Below the pieces are notes generated by a model. It was not told where the DNA came from, ran no database searches, and saw only the letters and a list, made by a program, of their open reading frames with translations. 64,000 nt of DNA from Dipteronia dyeriana (Eukaryota > Streptophyta > Magnoliopsida > Sapindales > Sapindaceae). Of the stretch, positions 36,142 through 48,494 are shown piece after piece. Location of the stretch: positions 37,456,405 to 37,520,404 of the forward strand of contig CM065301.1 of the NCBI GenBank assembly GCA_032871835.1, read 5' to 3'. Each line of letters starts with the position of its first letter. Within the stretch, counting starts at the first letter, position 1. A program made the position numbers and the translations under genes.

Positions 36142-37247
36142 TATGTTAGGTCAACCACACACCCATTTACATCACATTTTCTCTCTCTAGATCTAGGAAA
36201 CATTTTCTCTCCCAAAACCATCCAAAACCATACATCATTCCTTTGATTTTCTACTCAACTAGAATTCTAAGAGATTGAAATTGAAGCTTCAAGGAAGGGG
36301 AATCTCTTCATGGGTTTATTCTCCCTTTCTTCTCTTAGATTTTGCTTTGTATTGATCATGAGTAGCTAAATACCAACTAAAGGGTTGATTGATTCATTTG
36401 TGAATTTTAGGCATTGAAATGAACTCTATCTTCTTTATTAATCAACCAATTATGTTTCATTCATTGTTTAAATTGATTTCATAGATAAATTGGTATTTGA
36501 TTGAACACTACTCTCTGTGCTAATTTGTTGAGAAATTATTTAAGTATAGAATTAGGTATACCGTTTATTTGGTTCTCTTAAGCTTTTCAGAATGAAAGGA
36601 TTGAACAAGAGTACACTCCTCAAGGTGAATTTCGAACTGATTAATCTCATCTCCATCTAGTCTCAAATGGGTAATCAATTTTATACACTTTAGGTTGATA
36701 ACTTGTGAGATATTAAGTACCAACAGTAATTACTATTGGTTGGTGACATTATAAAGAGATTAGTCCTATAATTTGGTAGATGTACATTCATGAACAATCA
36801 CTTATGGGTGGCCAATACTATACACTCTAGATTGGATATTCATAAGTGATATACAACCAATACTATACACTCTAGATTGGTTACATTAGATTGATGTACA
36901 TTCATGAGAGTTCTGAATTTGCCCATTATTTGCATATTGGATCCATTAACTTCTTAGATCCTCTATTATTCATTTACACAATCATCTACTAACTTAGTTG
37001 AATTTTAATTAGTCTAATCATAGTTTGCATCATAGTATAATTCCTAAACCAAATCATTGCATTTTACTTTTATTTCATTTTACTATTTAAGTTGAATCTG
37101 ATTATAGATATCACTCGATCCCTATGGATGATACCTAACCTGACATTATATTGTTTTTGCAAAGCAATCTTGCGTGCATTTTGGGATTTTGCAATTTTTG
37201 TTTGAACTAGTGATTTTTATTAATGGCATAGTAAAAGAGCTAGTTCA
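35977..37247 (+). mobile_element. Family E LTR, 3' part
   Basis: The 3' 1.27 kb of an E LTR, homologous to the second half of the solo copy at 20736-22860 (CAATTATGTTTCATTCATTG, then the TATACACTCTAGATTGG repeats). It ends AGCTAGTTCA at 37247, three bases before the primer site. The left edge coincides with the D element end, so D probably inserted within this LTR. It contains a TA microsatellite at 36109-36138. Confidence 0.82.
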
Positions 37248-37250
37248 AAA

Positions 37251-37271
37251 TGGCACCTCTGTCAGGGATCG
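37251..37271 (+). other. Primer binding site, Athila type, and leader of the E element
   Basis: TGGCACCTCTGTCAGGGATCG is a decayed form of the TGGCGCCGTTGTCGGGGATCG primer site used by plant Athila/Tat Ty3 elements. About 68 bp of leader remain before the Tat LTR starts at 37340. Confidence 0.75.
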
Positions 37272-37339
37272 ACATTTTTAATTGTGATTAGATTAACCTT
37301 CAGTTAGTTTCTTTATTGTTTCCGTTACCTTTTAGTTTT

Positions 37340-38764
37340 TGTTGACCGAGAATTCGCTGAAGGTGAAGAATTTCAATCAACAACCTCAAGACCGCTTCCC
37401 AGTAGGTTGCTGTAAAGGTAGATACTTCGTATATAAGTAACAAAGTGGTCACAGGAAGATGGATATATAAATGGCTTACTAACTGGACAAATATGGAGAA
37501 ATGTAATTTGAGAAAACTGTTTTATAGAAGGACTTCTACAATGATCTTAAAAATCACTCAGTCTCTCTCTTTTACAAAGATTGGAGGTGGCGACCTCATG
37601 CGTGTCGATAAGTGGCTAAATCCTGTAAGGTGAGAAAAATACGAAGATGCTCTGCCCTTTTTCTCCTAACTTTTTGATACCATTTCCGGATCATGACGTC
37701 CCCTTTTAATCCCCCTCCATCGTCAATCAAATCCCCGTAATTTAGACCAATTGATTGTTCGTGCTACCAGAAATGGTTCGTGTTGATGGGAGAATCAAAT
37801 TACGTAGAAATTACTCACGTTAATTACATCATGTTTCAATTTAGGTTTAAATTCGAATGAATGGTGAATCTGTTGACCTATATGGTCTCATTATGGCGCT
37901 TTAATGGTAAAAAAGTCAACTCTTTAGCTTTAGAGGAGAATCACAAATCTACGTACCGATGGTGAGGTATCTAGGGGTACCAGTCTAATGGCATGGCGCT
38001 CGACCAATTATTTTAGAGCTTTACGGCTAACTTCCTTATTGCTTGATGGGTAAGAAACGTACTTGGAAGAGGTGGCGAGACAGCATCAAGGTACTCAAGT
38101 ACCAGGCGGACGTCCTGGTGTTAGGGTGCTAGGTAGGAAGTATCATGGTAACTGCTTAATCGGGTACCTGACACTTTCTATAGATGTTGTTGTTTCCCAT
38201 GTGGTAATATTGAGGTACTCGGGTACCAGTCGGACATCCTTGTACCAAGTTACTGAGCAGGAAATACCATGACGTGAGCTTGTCCTGGTACCCGGTAGTC
38301 TCTTGGGAAGTAAACGTCGATCCTCTTCCAGATATTGACATCGAGGTGCTTAGGTGGCGTAGGATATGATATCTCAAGGTAGGTCATAGCAGGTAGACCT
38401 TACCCTGTATCGGGAATTGCATCCTACCAGGTAAAAAAAGGCAAAAAAATCTCTTTGATACCCTGCCAAAAATGGCTATGTACAAAAGTCCCCTTTGACT
38501 TTAACACAGGTGACTGGTTGGTGTTGGAGTCAAGTTTCTTACACCACTTGAGGAATTTTCTGTTTTTAACCGGCTACCAGAATCTGCAAGGAAATCTTCA
38601 CATTAAATGCGATGGTCCACGGGTCAGGTTACGATACCTTACTTGTTCGAAAAAACAAAATGGTTCACGCGTATATCGAAATTGCCTTTTCCATCAGCTG
38701 TGAATCTTATTACCCAGATCATGCTCCTATCACTAGTTACTGTTCCATTCCCTCAAGTTAAACA
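37340..38764 (-). repeat. Tat 3' LTR
   Basis: Boundaries are TGTTGACCG at 37340 and AGTTAAACA at 38764 (plus strand), giving TGTT/AACA inverted ends over 1425 bp. On the minus strand it starts TGTTTAACTTGAGG directly after a purine tract and ends in AGCGAATTCTCGGTCAACA. No second copy is in the window to confirm the exact ends, so the boundaries are inferred from the termini and the tract. The left flank GTTTT should be matched beyond the right edge. Confidence 0.65.
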
Positions 38765-38785
38765 TACGTCCCCCTTCGTCTTCTT
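38765..38785 (-). other. Tat polypurine tract
   Basis: The minus strand reads GAAGAAGACGAAGGGGGACG immediately upstream of the putative LTR start. Confidence 0.65.
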
Positions 38786-38901
38786 CATGCCGTAAAATCC
38801 CTCTTTTGAATTTCAAAAACCCTATTTTGCTTTCCCTTTACTTTCTTTGTTTTCTTCAAACCTCTCTTCTTCAATATTCTACTAATTCTTCTACTACTAC
38901 C

Positions 38902-41560
38902 ATGTATTCACTAGAAAAAGAAAGTGTTGACAGGATCCTCAAGGGTGATTCCTCTAAACCAGTTTAGGGGAAAAGAGCTCGTGAAGAGGATAGTGGCAAA
39001 AACGATGCTCCCTTACTTCAGCGCTGCTGATTCAATCGGAATATCTCCATTAGTGCTAGTTTCGTGAATAATCATGATACTCCAGTTGAGATTATGGATG
39101 AGGACTCGGGCGAGGAGTCCGGTGAGGTCAGAGCCAGTAGAGGCCAAGTCGGAGCTAATTCAAGGTTACCAGGGGGTCGATTACCCTTCCTTATAACTTA
39201 TGTGTCATCCCTGATTCCGCCGCTACGACCAGTACAATCTGAGGCTTAAGGAAAAAGTTTTTGATTTCCAATAGTATCACGATCGCCATCCCACACCATG
39301 GATATGATATATTCTCCAGGTGAGCTCCAGATTAATGTCGCTGCTTTTGATAGTGAAGTCTGGCTGCCTCCTCACCCAACTCTTCGTAGAGTGCTTCACG
39401 TCTTACATCTTGCTCCCTTCCAGCTAACCTTATGGTTTTAGAGGCATCTAGTTGGGTTTCTCATGTTGTGGAAGGAGCACTGCGAAAAGGACAACCTCAA
39501 CAGGAAACTGGTTGGATGAGTTGAGGTACATCTTCCAGGTGACTACCAACTCACCTGGTCCGAGAGGATGCCTAAGCAAAGAATAGCCTGAAACTCAAAG
39601 TACCTGGTGCTACAAAGAAGGATACCTCTTGGAAGGAGGAATGGGTAGTGGTTGGTGACGATTGAGGAAACTCAGTTCATATAGGGGGAGGGAGTTTGAA
39701 GTCCCTACCCGGTTTAGTGGCAAACCAGTCTGGTAGAAAGCTACCTTCTAAGCATAATCGAAGGCGATCCTGAAAGCCATTATTGATCTGTCTTTCATCA
39801 ACCTGTAGTATCCTACCGCAGATCCCTTTGATATTAGTAGGGTTGACCACTACTTACGTACCACCCTCTCATTTCTAGGTAGAAAAAATCTTTTGTTTAT
39901 ACTTCATTGTGTTTCTTAGTTGCCCTTGGTAGATTTAGACTCTTTCTTATTTCTAGTAGTTTTTGTCGTTCCTCTACTGGTTCAGAGAGAGCCTGAACCT
40001 TCTGACAACCTGTCATTCTCTCTGTACCCTACTCCTTCCAGGTCCTCTACATGTAGGAAAGCTAGAACTCCTTCTTCACCTACCAGAACTGTAAGAAGTA
40101 CTCCTCCATCTACCTCAGCAAGGCAAAACAGGCATGGATTCATACCATTCGGGGTGCCAAGGGTACCACCTCCCCCTCCCACTAAACCCCGATCCCAGAT
40201 GGATGTGTTTACATCCAAATTGGTGAGGTTGAAGGGTCAAGACTCTGTTGCTCTTGTTACTGCTGCTTCTACCTCTATTGCTGTTGCTACTGCTCCTGCT
40301 GATATTCCCCCTCCCCCGCCCACTACCACTCCTACCAGGGCAGAGAGAGGCTTTCATCTAGCTTCGACCACTACTGTTGTTGCTCCCCAAGACTAACCCT
40401 AATTCAGGCCAAGGATTAGTGGCCAAGAAGTCATCTTGGATCGGTTCATAGCTTCATACCCTGGTGGGGGGCTAAGGGTTATGACTTCCATGCTAGGGAT
40501 GTGCTGATCACCAAGGGTTCTGCCCTCCTGGCTGAGGAAAAATATCTCGCTTTTTTCTGCTTCATATGTGTATGCTTGGTACTTGGGTGGTAATTTAACC
40601 CATGTGTTGTTCCTTGCAAGCCTTCAAATTTAATGTAGCCATGAGCCACCAGGTCATCTCTCTCAAGGGGTATACTAAAGCTACTGAGGCAGAGCTCTAA
40701 GTGGTCAGTAGAGAACTTGCTCAATCACAAGCAAATAAAAAAGAGTTAGACGGATCTTGGAGCAAATCGAGAAGTCCCTAGAGTAGTCCTAATGTGATAC
40801 AGAGCAGTATAAGTGTGTCTATAACACAGAGGCTCTCAGGTGGAAATGTCGCGTTCTAGAGAGGGATATCTAGAAAGGAAGAGTCCAGAAGTTAGAAGAT
40901 GAGTACTAGGCTCTGCATGCCAAGGTGGCTAGTCTAAAGAAGGTTTGGGACACTTCGTTCAGGGACAGTTACTTCTATGTTGATGCTTTTCAGGTAGCTC
41001 AGGCCATACCTCCACCCTTTGACCTGCGCACCATAAAAAACTGGGATAGGGTGGAGATAATAGAAAAGGCTAAGAAGATAACAGCCCTCATTACTGATAA
41101 GGTTGTCACCTCGAACCGCTGGAACTAGTGAGGGGGCAAACGAGGATGAAGACCGCCGACCTATCTCCCATTTCCTACCAAATACCGGGGCTACTAGAGC
41201 AGATCCCTCCTTGAAATCTCCTGATGACACCGCGGCCCAAGATGAAGGAAGTGTCTCAATCTTGCCTACTACTTCATCTAGATTCTCTAGGATGGCGAAG
41301 GACCAGCCTTTTCCCAAAGAGGTGGTAGAGGGACATCCTACTATCATGGAAGCGGTGAAGGATCAACCTACAACTGAATAGGTGGTGGAGATAGTTAAAC
41401 CGGATGCCGTGGTGATACTTCAGACCGGTCCAGTTCTAGTAGTGGTCCTTGTTGATGCTGCCTATGTGGAAGTAAAAGAGTAGGTAGCCGGGGAAATAGT
41501 AAAAGAAGAGGCGAATAGGAGGAAGCCAGCGCATGATCCAGCAGTTTCATAATATGTTGC
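38902..41560 (+). pseudogene. Antisense ORF of the Tat element (gypsy-type transposon protein-like)
   Basis: Plus strand, opposite to pol. The ATG at 38902 (MYSLEKESVDRILKG) opens a frame to 39249 with two internal stops. The same frame then encodes VWLPPHPTLRRVLHVLHLAP followed by a HLVGFLMLWKEHC segment (about 39358-39480). This resembles the Pfam 'putative gypsy type transposon' domain (PF04195, from memory). Later parts lie in shifted frames: a Pro/Thr-rich linker (39920-40396) and a Lys/Glu-rich C-terminal part (40925-41128, 41103-41381). The region upstream of the ATG is CT-rich with CTTCTTC repeats, like a plant 5' leader. Known for Tat elements; function unproven. Clearly inactive here. 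Confidence 0.7.
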
Positions 41561-42438
41561 CCGAAAATGAGAGGGGGCACTCTGCTAGATCAGAAAAAAA
41601 ATTGTCATGTCATTCCCTTTTTTATATAAGTATGTAGCCCGATACTAATGGATGGGCTCCTTTGGTTTGATTATTGAAGATTTCCTCTTCTTTTTCTCTA
41701 CATTCGTATCTAGCTGCCCTACATCCTTGGTTGGATCTGTCTAACTCCACATATGTCACAGGTTGGATTTAATAATAAGCCCCATGCATACACCTGACAT
41801 AACTGTTTCTAGTAATAAAAAAGTGCTTAAAATCTATCATGTACAAGAAATCAGGCACACCAGGTAGCCAGTACCAGATTACCAACGTACTTAGTTAGAG
41901 ACTTTTCCTAAAGCACAGTATCAAGATCAACCATCCTTTATAGGAAGCAATGGTACCACACATTTATATCCGGGTGGCTCTTGTAGTTAGGCGTGAAACC
42001 AATTCGACAAATCCCTGTACCTGGGACTCTCATGTACATGGTTACCTAGTACCTAGATTGTGTTGTTGTCATGGCATAGATCAACCCTACATTAGGATCT
42101 TTTTTCTTTGGTAAAAACTTCTATCAAAAGAGCCTAGGTATCCGGGGTCCTCATATGTGTGGTATCCTGCTAATTTGATGATACTGTGATCGTGGTATCG
42201 AGTGTCCCAACATCAAGTCCCCTATGTATTCTTGGTAACATAAGCAAACTTTAGAACTGATAAGAAGAAAAAATGTGTGATAAGACACCATTACCAGGTT
42301 TCCGACGTACTAAATCAAGTAAATCCCTGTTGGATTTAGTCAAAGTTGATTTTCCTTTCTAGGAAAATCAGAGTACCAAGCATCTCTCTTGGTACCTATT
42401 ATTCTTGTATAAGAGAAAACATGTACCTAGACAATCTT
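41561..42438. other. Tat spacer between antisense ORF and tandem array
   Basis: No coding homology. It is rich in the words TACCAGG, CCTGGTA and GGTACC, as is the whole stretch 38000-43100, which suggests ancient degenerate repeats. No terminator or promoter could be assigned. Confidence 0.5.
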
Positions 42439-42815
42439 GATCTGGATAGGCAACAATGCACTTACGACCCAGATCCATCTTAGGGGTGGTAGCCTGACCA
42501 AGGCATCAAAAAGGCCATTTGGCTATCCTAGTCTTGTAGTCTGGTTGGCAACTATACACTTACTATCAGACTATTCTTGGGTGTGGTAGCCCAACCAAGA
42601 CATCAGAAGGGCTATCTGGCTATCATGGTCTTATTGTCCGGCTGGCAATTATGCACTTATGCTCGGACCCTTCCTGGGGGGTCGCCCTACCAAGGGCATC
42701 ACCATAATCACTTGGTCATCCTGGTCTCGTGATCTAGCAGACAACTATGCACTTACAATTAAACCCTTCTTGGTAGAGGGTGGTGCTCGGCCAAGGCGTC
42801 GGGTAGCTATATTGC
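42439..42815. repeat. 97-bp tandem repeat, 4 units
   Basis: Units start at 42439, 42536, 42633 and 42729 (spacing 97, 97, 96). Each has TCTGG-AGGCAAC-ATGCACTTA near its start, GGTAGCCC-ACCAAGGCATC in the middle, and GGCTATC-TGGTCTT at the end. Units are diverged (roughly 70-80% by eye). It lies between the pol stop and the antisense ORF, where minisatellites are common in Tat/Ogre elements. Confidence 0.88.
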
Positions 42816-42996
42816 TTTTCCTAATTCATGGCGATCATCAATGGTAAAAAACTTGGCGAAAAAATAACACAAATGGAGATGAAGAGAAATGGGGAGTCTT
42901 TTATTGATGATCAATTAGAGATACAATATGTTTTCATTATACAAATACCGGTACCTATTTTGGGTGGTATTGTTCAGTCTTGGAGTCTTCATACTT

Positions 42997-44051
42997 TTAT
43001 GAGTAAAATCTCTTCAGGTGGTCCGCGTTCCAAGTGTGGTCAATAGATCATCCATTCATGTCTTCCGATTTATAGGCCCCACTACTAACCACGACCTTTA
43101 CCAGGTAGACCTTACCAATTGGTGCTAGTACCCGGTTTGACAGAACTCTGGCATTTTGGGTCGCCTTTCGGAGTACCAGGTTTTCTTCCTTGAAACTACA
43201 GGCTCTAACTTTCCTGTTGAAGTACCTCAAAAACCGGCTCTGGTAGACTGCTACTTTTTCTGTAACCCTATCTTTTTTTCCTCTAAGAGGTCTAGCTTGG
43301 CCCTTAGCTTGACCTCGTTGCTCTCTAGCTCAAAGTGTTGTTCCCTAAAGGAAGTCAATTTGTGCTCGATAAAGAGGACTGCTTCTACCTTGAAAGTTAA
43401 GATGTAAGGGATTTCTCCCGTAGCAGTCCTCTTTGTAGTGCGGTATGCCCAGAGAACATCAGGGAGCTCATCTGCAAATTTTCCTTTCTTCTGTTATACC
43501 TTCTTTTTCAGGAGCTTCTTGATGGTTTTGTTGGTAGCCTTTACCAGGCCATTAGTTTAGGGGTGAGCTACTGAGGTGAAACAAAGATTGATACCTAAAT
43601 CATCATAAAACTTCTTGAACCTCGCATTGTCGAATTGTTTGCCAAAATCAGTGATAATGATCAACGCGATCCCGAACCTACAAACTACATTCCTCTTGAT
43701 GAACTTAGTCATGTTCTCCTCCATTATTTTGGATAATGGTTCCACTTCCACCCACAGGGTGAAGTAGTCGATCTTGACTATTGCATGCTTGGCTTGCCCA
43801 GGAGCAGTAAGGAGGGACCTGATCAGTTCTACCCCCCCCCCCCCCCCTCCCCCTCCCAAAAATATGGTGAAGGGGTATGGTGAGATGATGGAGGAGAGCT
43901 TCTCTGGTGGAAGGTGATTTAGATTGGTTGCCTTCTGGCAAGTTTCACAGGATTGAATGAACTGTCTTGCATCATGGTGCAAGGTCGGCCAACAGTATCC
44001 CATGCGTAACACCTGGTTTGCTTGTGCCTCTCCTCTTTTGTGATGCCGCAA
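42997..44051 (-). pseudogene. Tat integrase and pol C-terminus
   Basis: The H2C2 zinc domain (CETCQKATNLNH at about residues 34-45 of the 44051 frame) precedes the rve core. The first Asp is in IVKIDYFTLWVEVEPL and the second in IIITDFGKQFDN. After a stop at 43557 (a Gln codon in relatives), the third catalytic site reads NGLVKATNKTIKK, with Glu replaced by Lys. The C-terminal part is recognisable in LVLRKATQNAR and finally TWNADHLKRFYS, with the stop at 42997-42999. A run of 16 Gs on the coding strand (43832-43847) adds a glycine stretch between the zinc domain and the core. Confidence 0.86.
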
Positions 44052-44347
44052 CCCTCTAAATGCACCTCAAGAAATGTCTAAATAGTATCGTCTAGGTGGA
44101 GGCACCAGAGTAAAGGGAACGGTTTGCCTCTATGATAAAGGGACTTATCCATAAAGTATTAACGAGCTGAGATCCTTTTAAGTTCGCGAGCTTGATTGGG
44201 ATCATCAATAAGCTTCTCTTCATATAGGTAATCCACAATATGATCCATCCAACACGGGAGTAGATCTACTGGGTGAACCTCCTTACCGTCTGCTATGATG
44301 GACTAAGATTTAACCTGGAAAAGTACCCCATTAGGTAAAGCTTGACC

Positions 44348-44740
44348 TCAGTAAGCAGTTATCTTGGTAAGGATGTCTACTTGATGATGTTGTTGGCGAG
44401 GTACCTGCTCTATCTTGTTGAACCGAGTTTTAAGCTGTTGGACCCATCCAAGGTAAACTGCCATGTTGTCACATTTCGCTTGAAAGAGCCCGGTTACTTG
44501 GTTGACAACTAGCATTGAATCACTCTTGACATGGAGGTCGTCCGCTTTGAGCTCAACTGCTACCCTCATTCCTTCCAACAAAGCTTTGCACTCAGCTTTA
44601 ATGTTGGTGGTGCTAAACTCGAAACGGTAGCAGTGGCAGAGCTCGTCCTTTTAAGGATCAGTTAAGATGATTTCTGCTCTGCTACCTGCTTGACTGGATG
44701 CCCCATCTATATATATAACCTAGATGTCTCGGTCAGCTAG
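44348..44740 (-). pseudogene. Tat second RNase H (RVT_3/archaeal-type)
   Basis: The minus-strand frames give DGASSQAGSRAEIILTDP, a stop, and then LLEGMRVAVELKADDLHVKS and DSMLVVNQVTGLFQAKCDNM, ending RQQHHQVDILTKITAY. The DG.SS.., E.., D(S).LVV.Q and final D motifs are those of the RVT_3 RNase H. This extra domain between RNase H and integrase is characteristic of the Tat branch. Confidence 0.82.
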
Positions 44741-44801
44741 CCAATCTACCAGTTCTAGATCCTTTCAGGAGCCTAAATACGGGTTTAGAATGGTACCGAG
44801 A

Positions 44802-45231
44802 TCAAGAATGGCTGAGAACTCGGCCACCAAGTCCACAGTGCCTGAGCCTTGATGGCAGTCCTAGTTTGATATTGAGCTGGGTAAGCCCGAGAGCCCAGAG
44901 TACCAACCTCTCTGACACATCTGGTCTCTGTAGGAATTGACTAAGAGCTTGATCGGTGACAACCGCAATCGTGTGAGCCTGGAAGTAGGAGCGTAACTTC
45001 CTAGCCGAGGTCACCAGAGTAAAGGCAAGCTTATCCAGGAGAATGTAGTTTCTCTCTGGTTTGGCTAAAGCATGGCTCATATAATAGATAAGTTGTTGAA
45101 CTCTGTCACCGCACTTCTTAACCAAAGCCATGCTAACCGTTGTCTCTGAAACGGCTAGGTATATTTGTAACTCTTCCCCGGGTACTGGCTTGACCAATAG
45201 TGGTGGGCTTGCTAGATATCTCTTCAAGGAC
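44802..45231 (-). pseudogene. Tat RNase H (RT-connected)
   Basis: The translation from 45227 gives RYLASPPLLVKPVPGEELQI followed by AVSETTVSMALV, then IYYMSHALAKPERNY and HTIAVVTDQALSQFL. This is the Ty3-type RNase H following RT, with several family residues altered (for instance the first active-site Asp region reads LAVSETTVS). The C-terminal part from about 44880 is frame-shifted (HCGLGGRVLSHS instead of the usual VKAQALADFLAE). Confidence 0.83.
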
Positions 45232-45644
45232 AGGAAGGTCTGTTCACCGTCCTGGTGTCACTAAATGTTTCTCCCTTGTTTAATAGCGATGAAAAAATGG
45301 AGGCATTTATCAGTGGACCGCGATATGAAACGGTTGACAGCCATTATCCGACAAGTCAACACATGTACATGCTTAAGAGGGCTGGGAGACTCGAGATCCA
45401 TGAATGTTTTAACCTTCTTTGGGTTAGCTTCTATGCTCCTCTCATGGACCATGAACCTAAGGAACTTTCCTACAGCTACCCCGAAGGTACACTTAGAAGG
45501 ATTTAGCCGCATCTGATTTTCTCTTACTATTTGGAAGGTTCGACAGAAGTGGTCCTGGTGCTGCTCTACCACTTGGGACTTGGTTATCATATCATCAATA
45601 TAAACCTCCATTGTCCTTCATATCTCTTGCTTGAACAACCGGTT
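45232..45644 (-). pseudogene. Tat reverse transcriptase, C-terminal part
   Basis: Starts at the target duplication (45640-45644). The minus strand reads NRLFKQEI, a stop (Trp in relatives), RTMEVYIDDMITKS with the YIDD active site, then the thumb: RLNPSKCTFGVAVGKFLRFM and NPKKVKTFMDLESP. The N-terminal half of the same gene is at 62530-63163, about 17 kb away, separated by the solo A LTR nest. Confidence 0.9.
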
Positions 45645-48494
45645 TGTAGGGAAAAATTGGTTCAAAAAGTGGCGGAAGCGTAAAATTAGGGTATGAAATA
45701 TTTTAAAATTCTCCTTTAAAAGAAAGAACCTCAACCCTAGATTAATTTATGTATATTAAAAGTATCGTAACTTTTTCTCGTGACGATTGAACTAGCGTCG
45801 AATTGAATCCGCAAGATCTTTCAATCCAATCACGAACGTGAATCGCATAGGAGTGTGGGCTCCCTTTCTTTAAATTGTATACCTAAGGATGGAAACAAAC
45901 AAAATCTCTTTCTTTTGTTAGTCACAAAAATCCTCCAGGAGAAAACCCAAGAACGTTCGGTCACTTATGAATTATCAATCTATTTGATTTAAACTCGCGT
46001 GAACCAGATTCGATTTTTGTACACAAAACCCTTTTGATGTAAAGGATACTAGTGCTCTATCAAAAACAAAAACGTTCCCTTTTTCTCTTCTTCTTGGTCG
46101 AATTCAATACACAATATCTATGAGTTGACCGAATTTTGTCTAGAGCAAAAATTATTTTTTCCTCTCTCAAAATTCTCACTAGGCCAAATTCTCTCTCATA
46201 AAACCCTAGCCTTGGCCGAAAATTCACTTAGAATTAAGCCTTGGTCGAAATTTATGTGGAGATATATATAGGTTCTCAAATCCTTTCTTAAAGAGAATTT
46301 ACTTGATGGGCAAGAATCCTATCTCTAGGTGAATTTAGTTGATGACAAAGAATCCTTTTTCAAAAAAGATTTCTTTTCCACAACAAGACTCCTAATCCAA
46401 CTCAAATAGTGTATTTATTCAATAACCAATTATTGAATATAATTAAATTGTGACTAAATCAAAAACTTCATAGAACTCAAATACTTCCTAATTTGACTAG
46501 ATAAATAAATTCCTATTATTTATCTACTTATTGAATATAGTATTTGATACTTATCATATTACCAACAATAATATGACTCTAGAAGACCATCTCCTACTAG
46601 GAAATTTTTTTGACTTTTAATTAAATAAATAAATAAATTCCATTTAATTAAATTATAAAATAAAAAACAATATATAAGACTAATAAATAGTCCATTGCCG
46701 CCCAAGACAATATATATGGGCCAATATTGTTTTTTCTATTTTATTAAATCCATTGGATATTAATAAAAAGTCCACATGTGAACTAGACCCATTCTTACTA
46801 AAAAAGAAACAAGTCCACATGCCTTAATACAATTCTAGATGGACCCATAAATTGGTCCGGTAGAATATATCAAGTGATCCATGTAAGGTCGTGTGAATTG
46901 GGGATCTTGACTGACTATCTAAATTTAAACTCCCATAGACATAACCTAATCACAATCAACAAATGATTCACTTAGGTCCGATCTATTAATTTTAGTTCAT
47001 TCCACTAAAGAACTAAAATTGAACTCTTAAACAAAGATAGAATAAGTTAATATTGCTCATTCATACCCTAGACAATCTTCATGGAGAAAGTGTATCCTCG
47101 TAAAGAATATCAGTAATCGCCAAAAGCTCATAGACCGCCTGTAACTCACCAAGTTACCATATTTACTCATATGACCACATTTTGAACTTGGATATTTTGA
47201 CTTGTCTAGAAGCCATATTTCAATAGACACTATTGAAAACTTAACGTTAAGATTTAATATCCAATACCTCAAAATATCCATATGATGGTTTTCTAATCAC
47301 ATTTAATAAATGGATCCACGATGTTCATATCTATAAATGAAGTCCTCTATCGATTAACAAATGAATACCACCAAACTATCGAGGATATACTATGCTATAT
47401 AATAGTACTCATTGATAGCTCATATGATAACACTTGCAACCATAAGTCCATCATTTATCTCAGGATTAAGATAGACTCTCCGATTGTCTTCAAGTGAAAT
47501 TTTTTAACCATTAACGGTTCTGGATAAAGTATTTCATTATGATGTTATTCAATGCACCCAGTGCACTAGATTCTTTTGCCCAAAGACACCACACTTTGAT
47601 GATTTTAGACTCATCACAACACATTTGATCACAATCAAATGCTAGCAAAAGAATCTACAACTTTGACAAGATAAATGCGCCCAACCTTTTATCTTAAGTT
47701 GTGAATATTATTCAAGACAAACTAATAAATCGTGTCTACATTGTTAGGTTTTAGTTTGTGTTGGCATTAATTCCTTATCAAAATGATGTTTTACTTGTAA
47801 TGATTTAGTTATTTAGATTCATGATGATTCAAGCTTCAAAAAAGGATGAACAATAAGTCAAAGCAAGTTCTAAGTCTTCAAAGGGAAAGGATGCAATTTG
47901 GTTCTACAAAGGTATACTAAGACCTTATCTTTCTCTTACAAGGCTTAGGCACACACACACAATTCATTCATATGTGCCCCTGCATCGTTGTGCACCATTA
48001 TAGACACACACATACAATTCATTCATATGTGTACATGCATCGTTGTGCACCATGTATAACACATTCACACACTTGAAGATGAATGCTCATGCATTGGTAT
48101 GGAAATAATATGTTTTGGAAAATGCATGATTGGAGACTATCTCTATGTAGTTTGTATTCTAGTGTGAATTGTGTTTGTGCGTGTATATGTTTGTATAACA
48201 TGATATTGAACTTGAATTTAGTCTTAAATCATTCTTGATTGAGTTCCGATCATTTCGGTTATTCATACTATTAATTTCAAGTTCAAAGTCAAAAGATACT
48301 ACACTTTAAACTCATGTTGCATACATTGTCTTCATTTTCGTATATCGAGTCAAATTATTATTTTCTGGGTTGAGTATCTTATATGTCCATTTCCGTGTGA
48401 GAGTTACGGTTCGTAATCCGTAAATGGATTCGATTTCGAGTTCGGAGGCCTGATAACGGTCGAAGAACGCGAGGGAAGCGCGAGGGGATTGCAC

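Noticed and set aside
37445..38703. Small plus-strand ORFs as host genes near 38 kb
   Set aside because: They lie in the Tat LTR and are short, without conserved features.
39982..40357. Minus-strand Gly/Arg/Ser-rich ORFs
   Set aside because: They are shadows of the Pro/Thr-rich linker of the antisense ORF on the plus strand.
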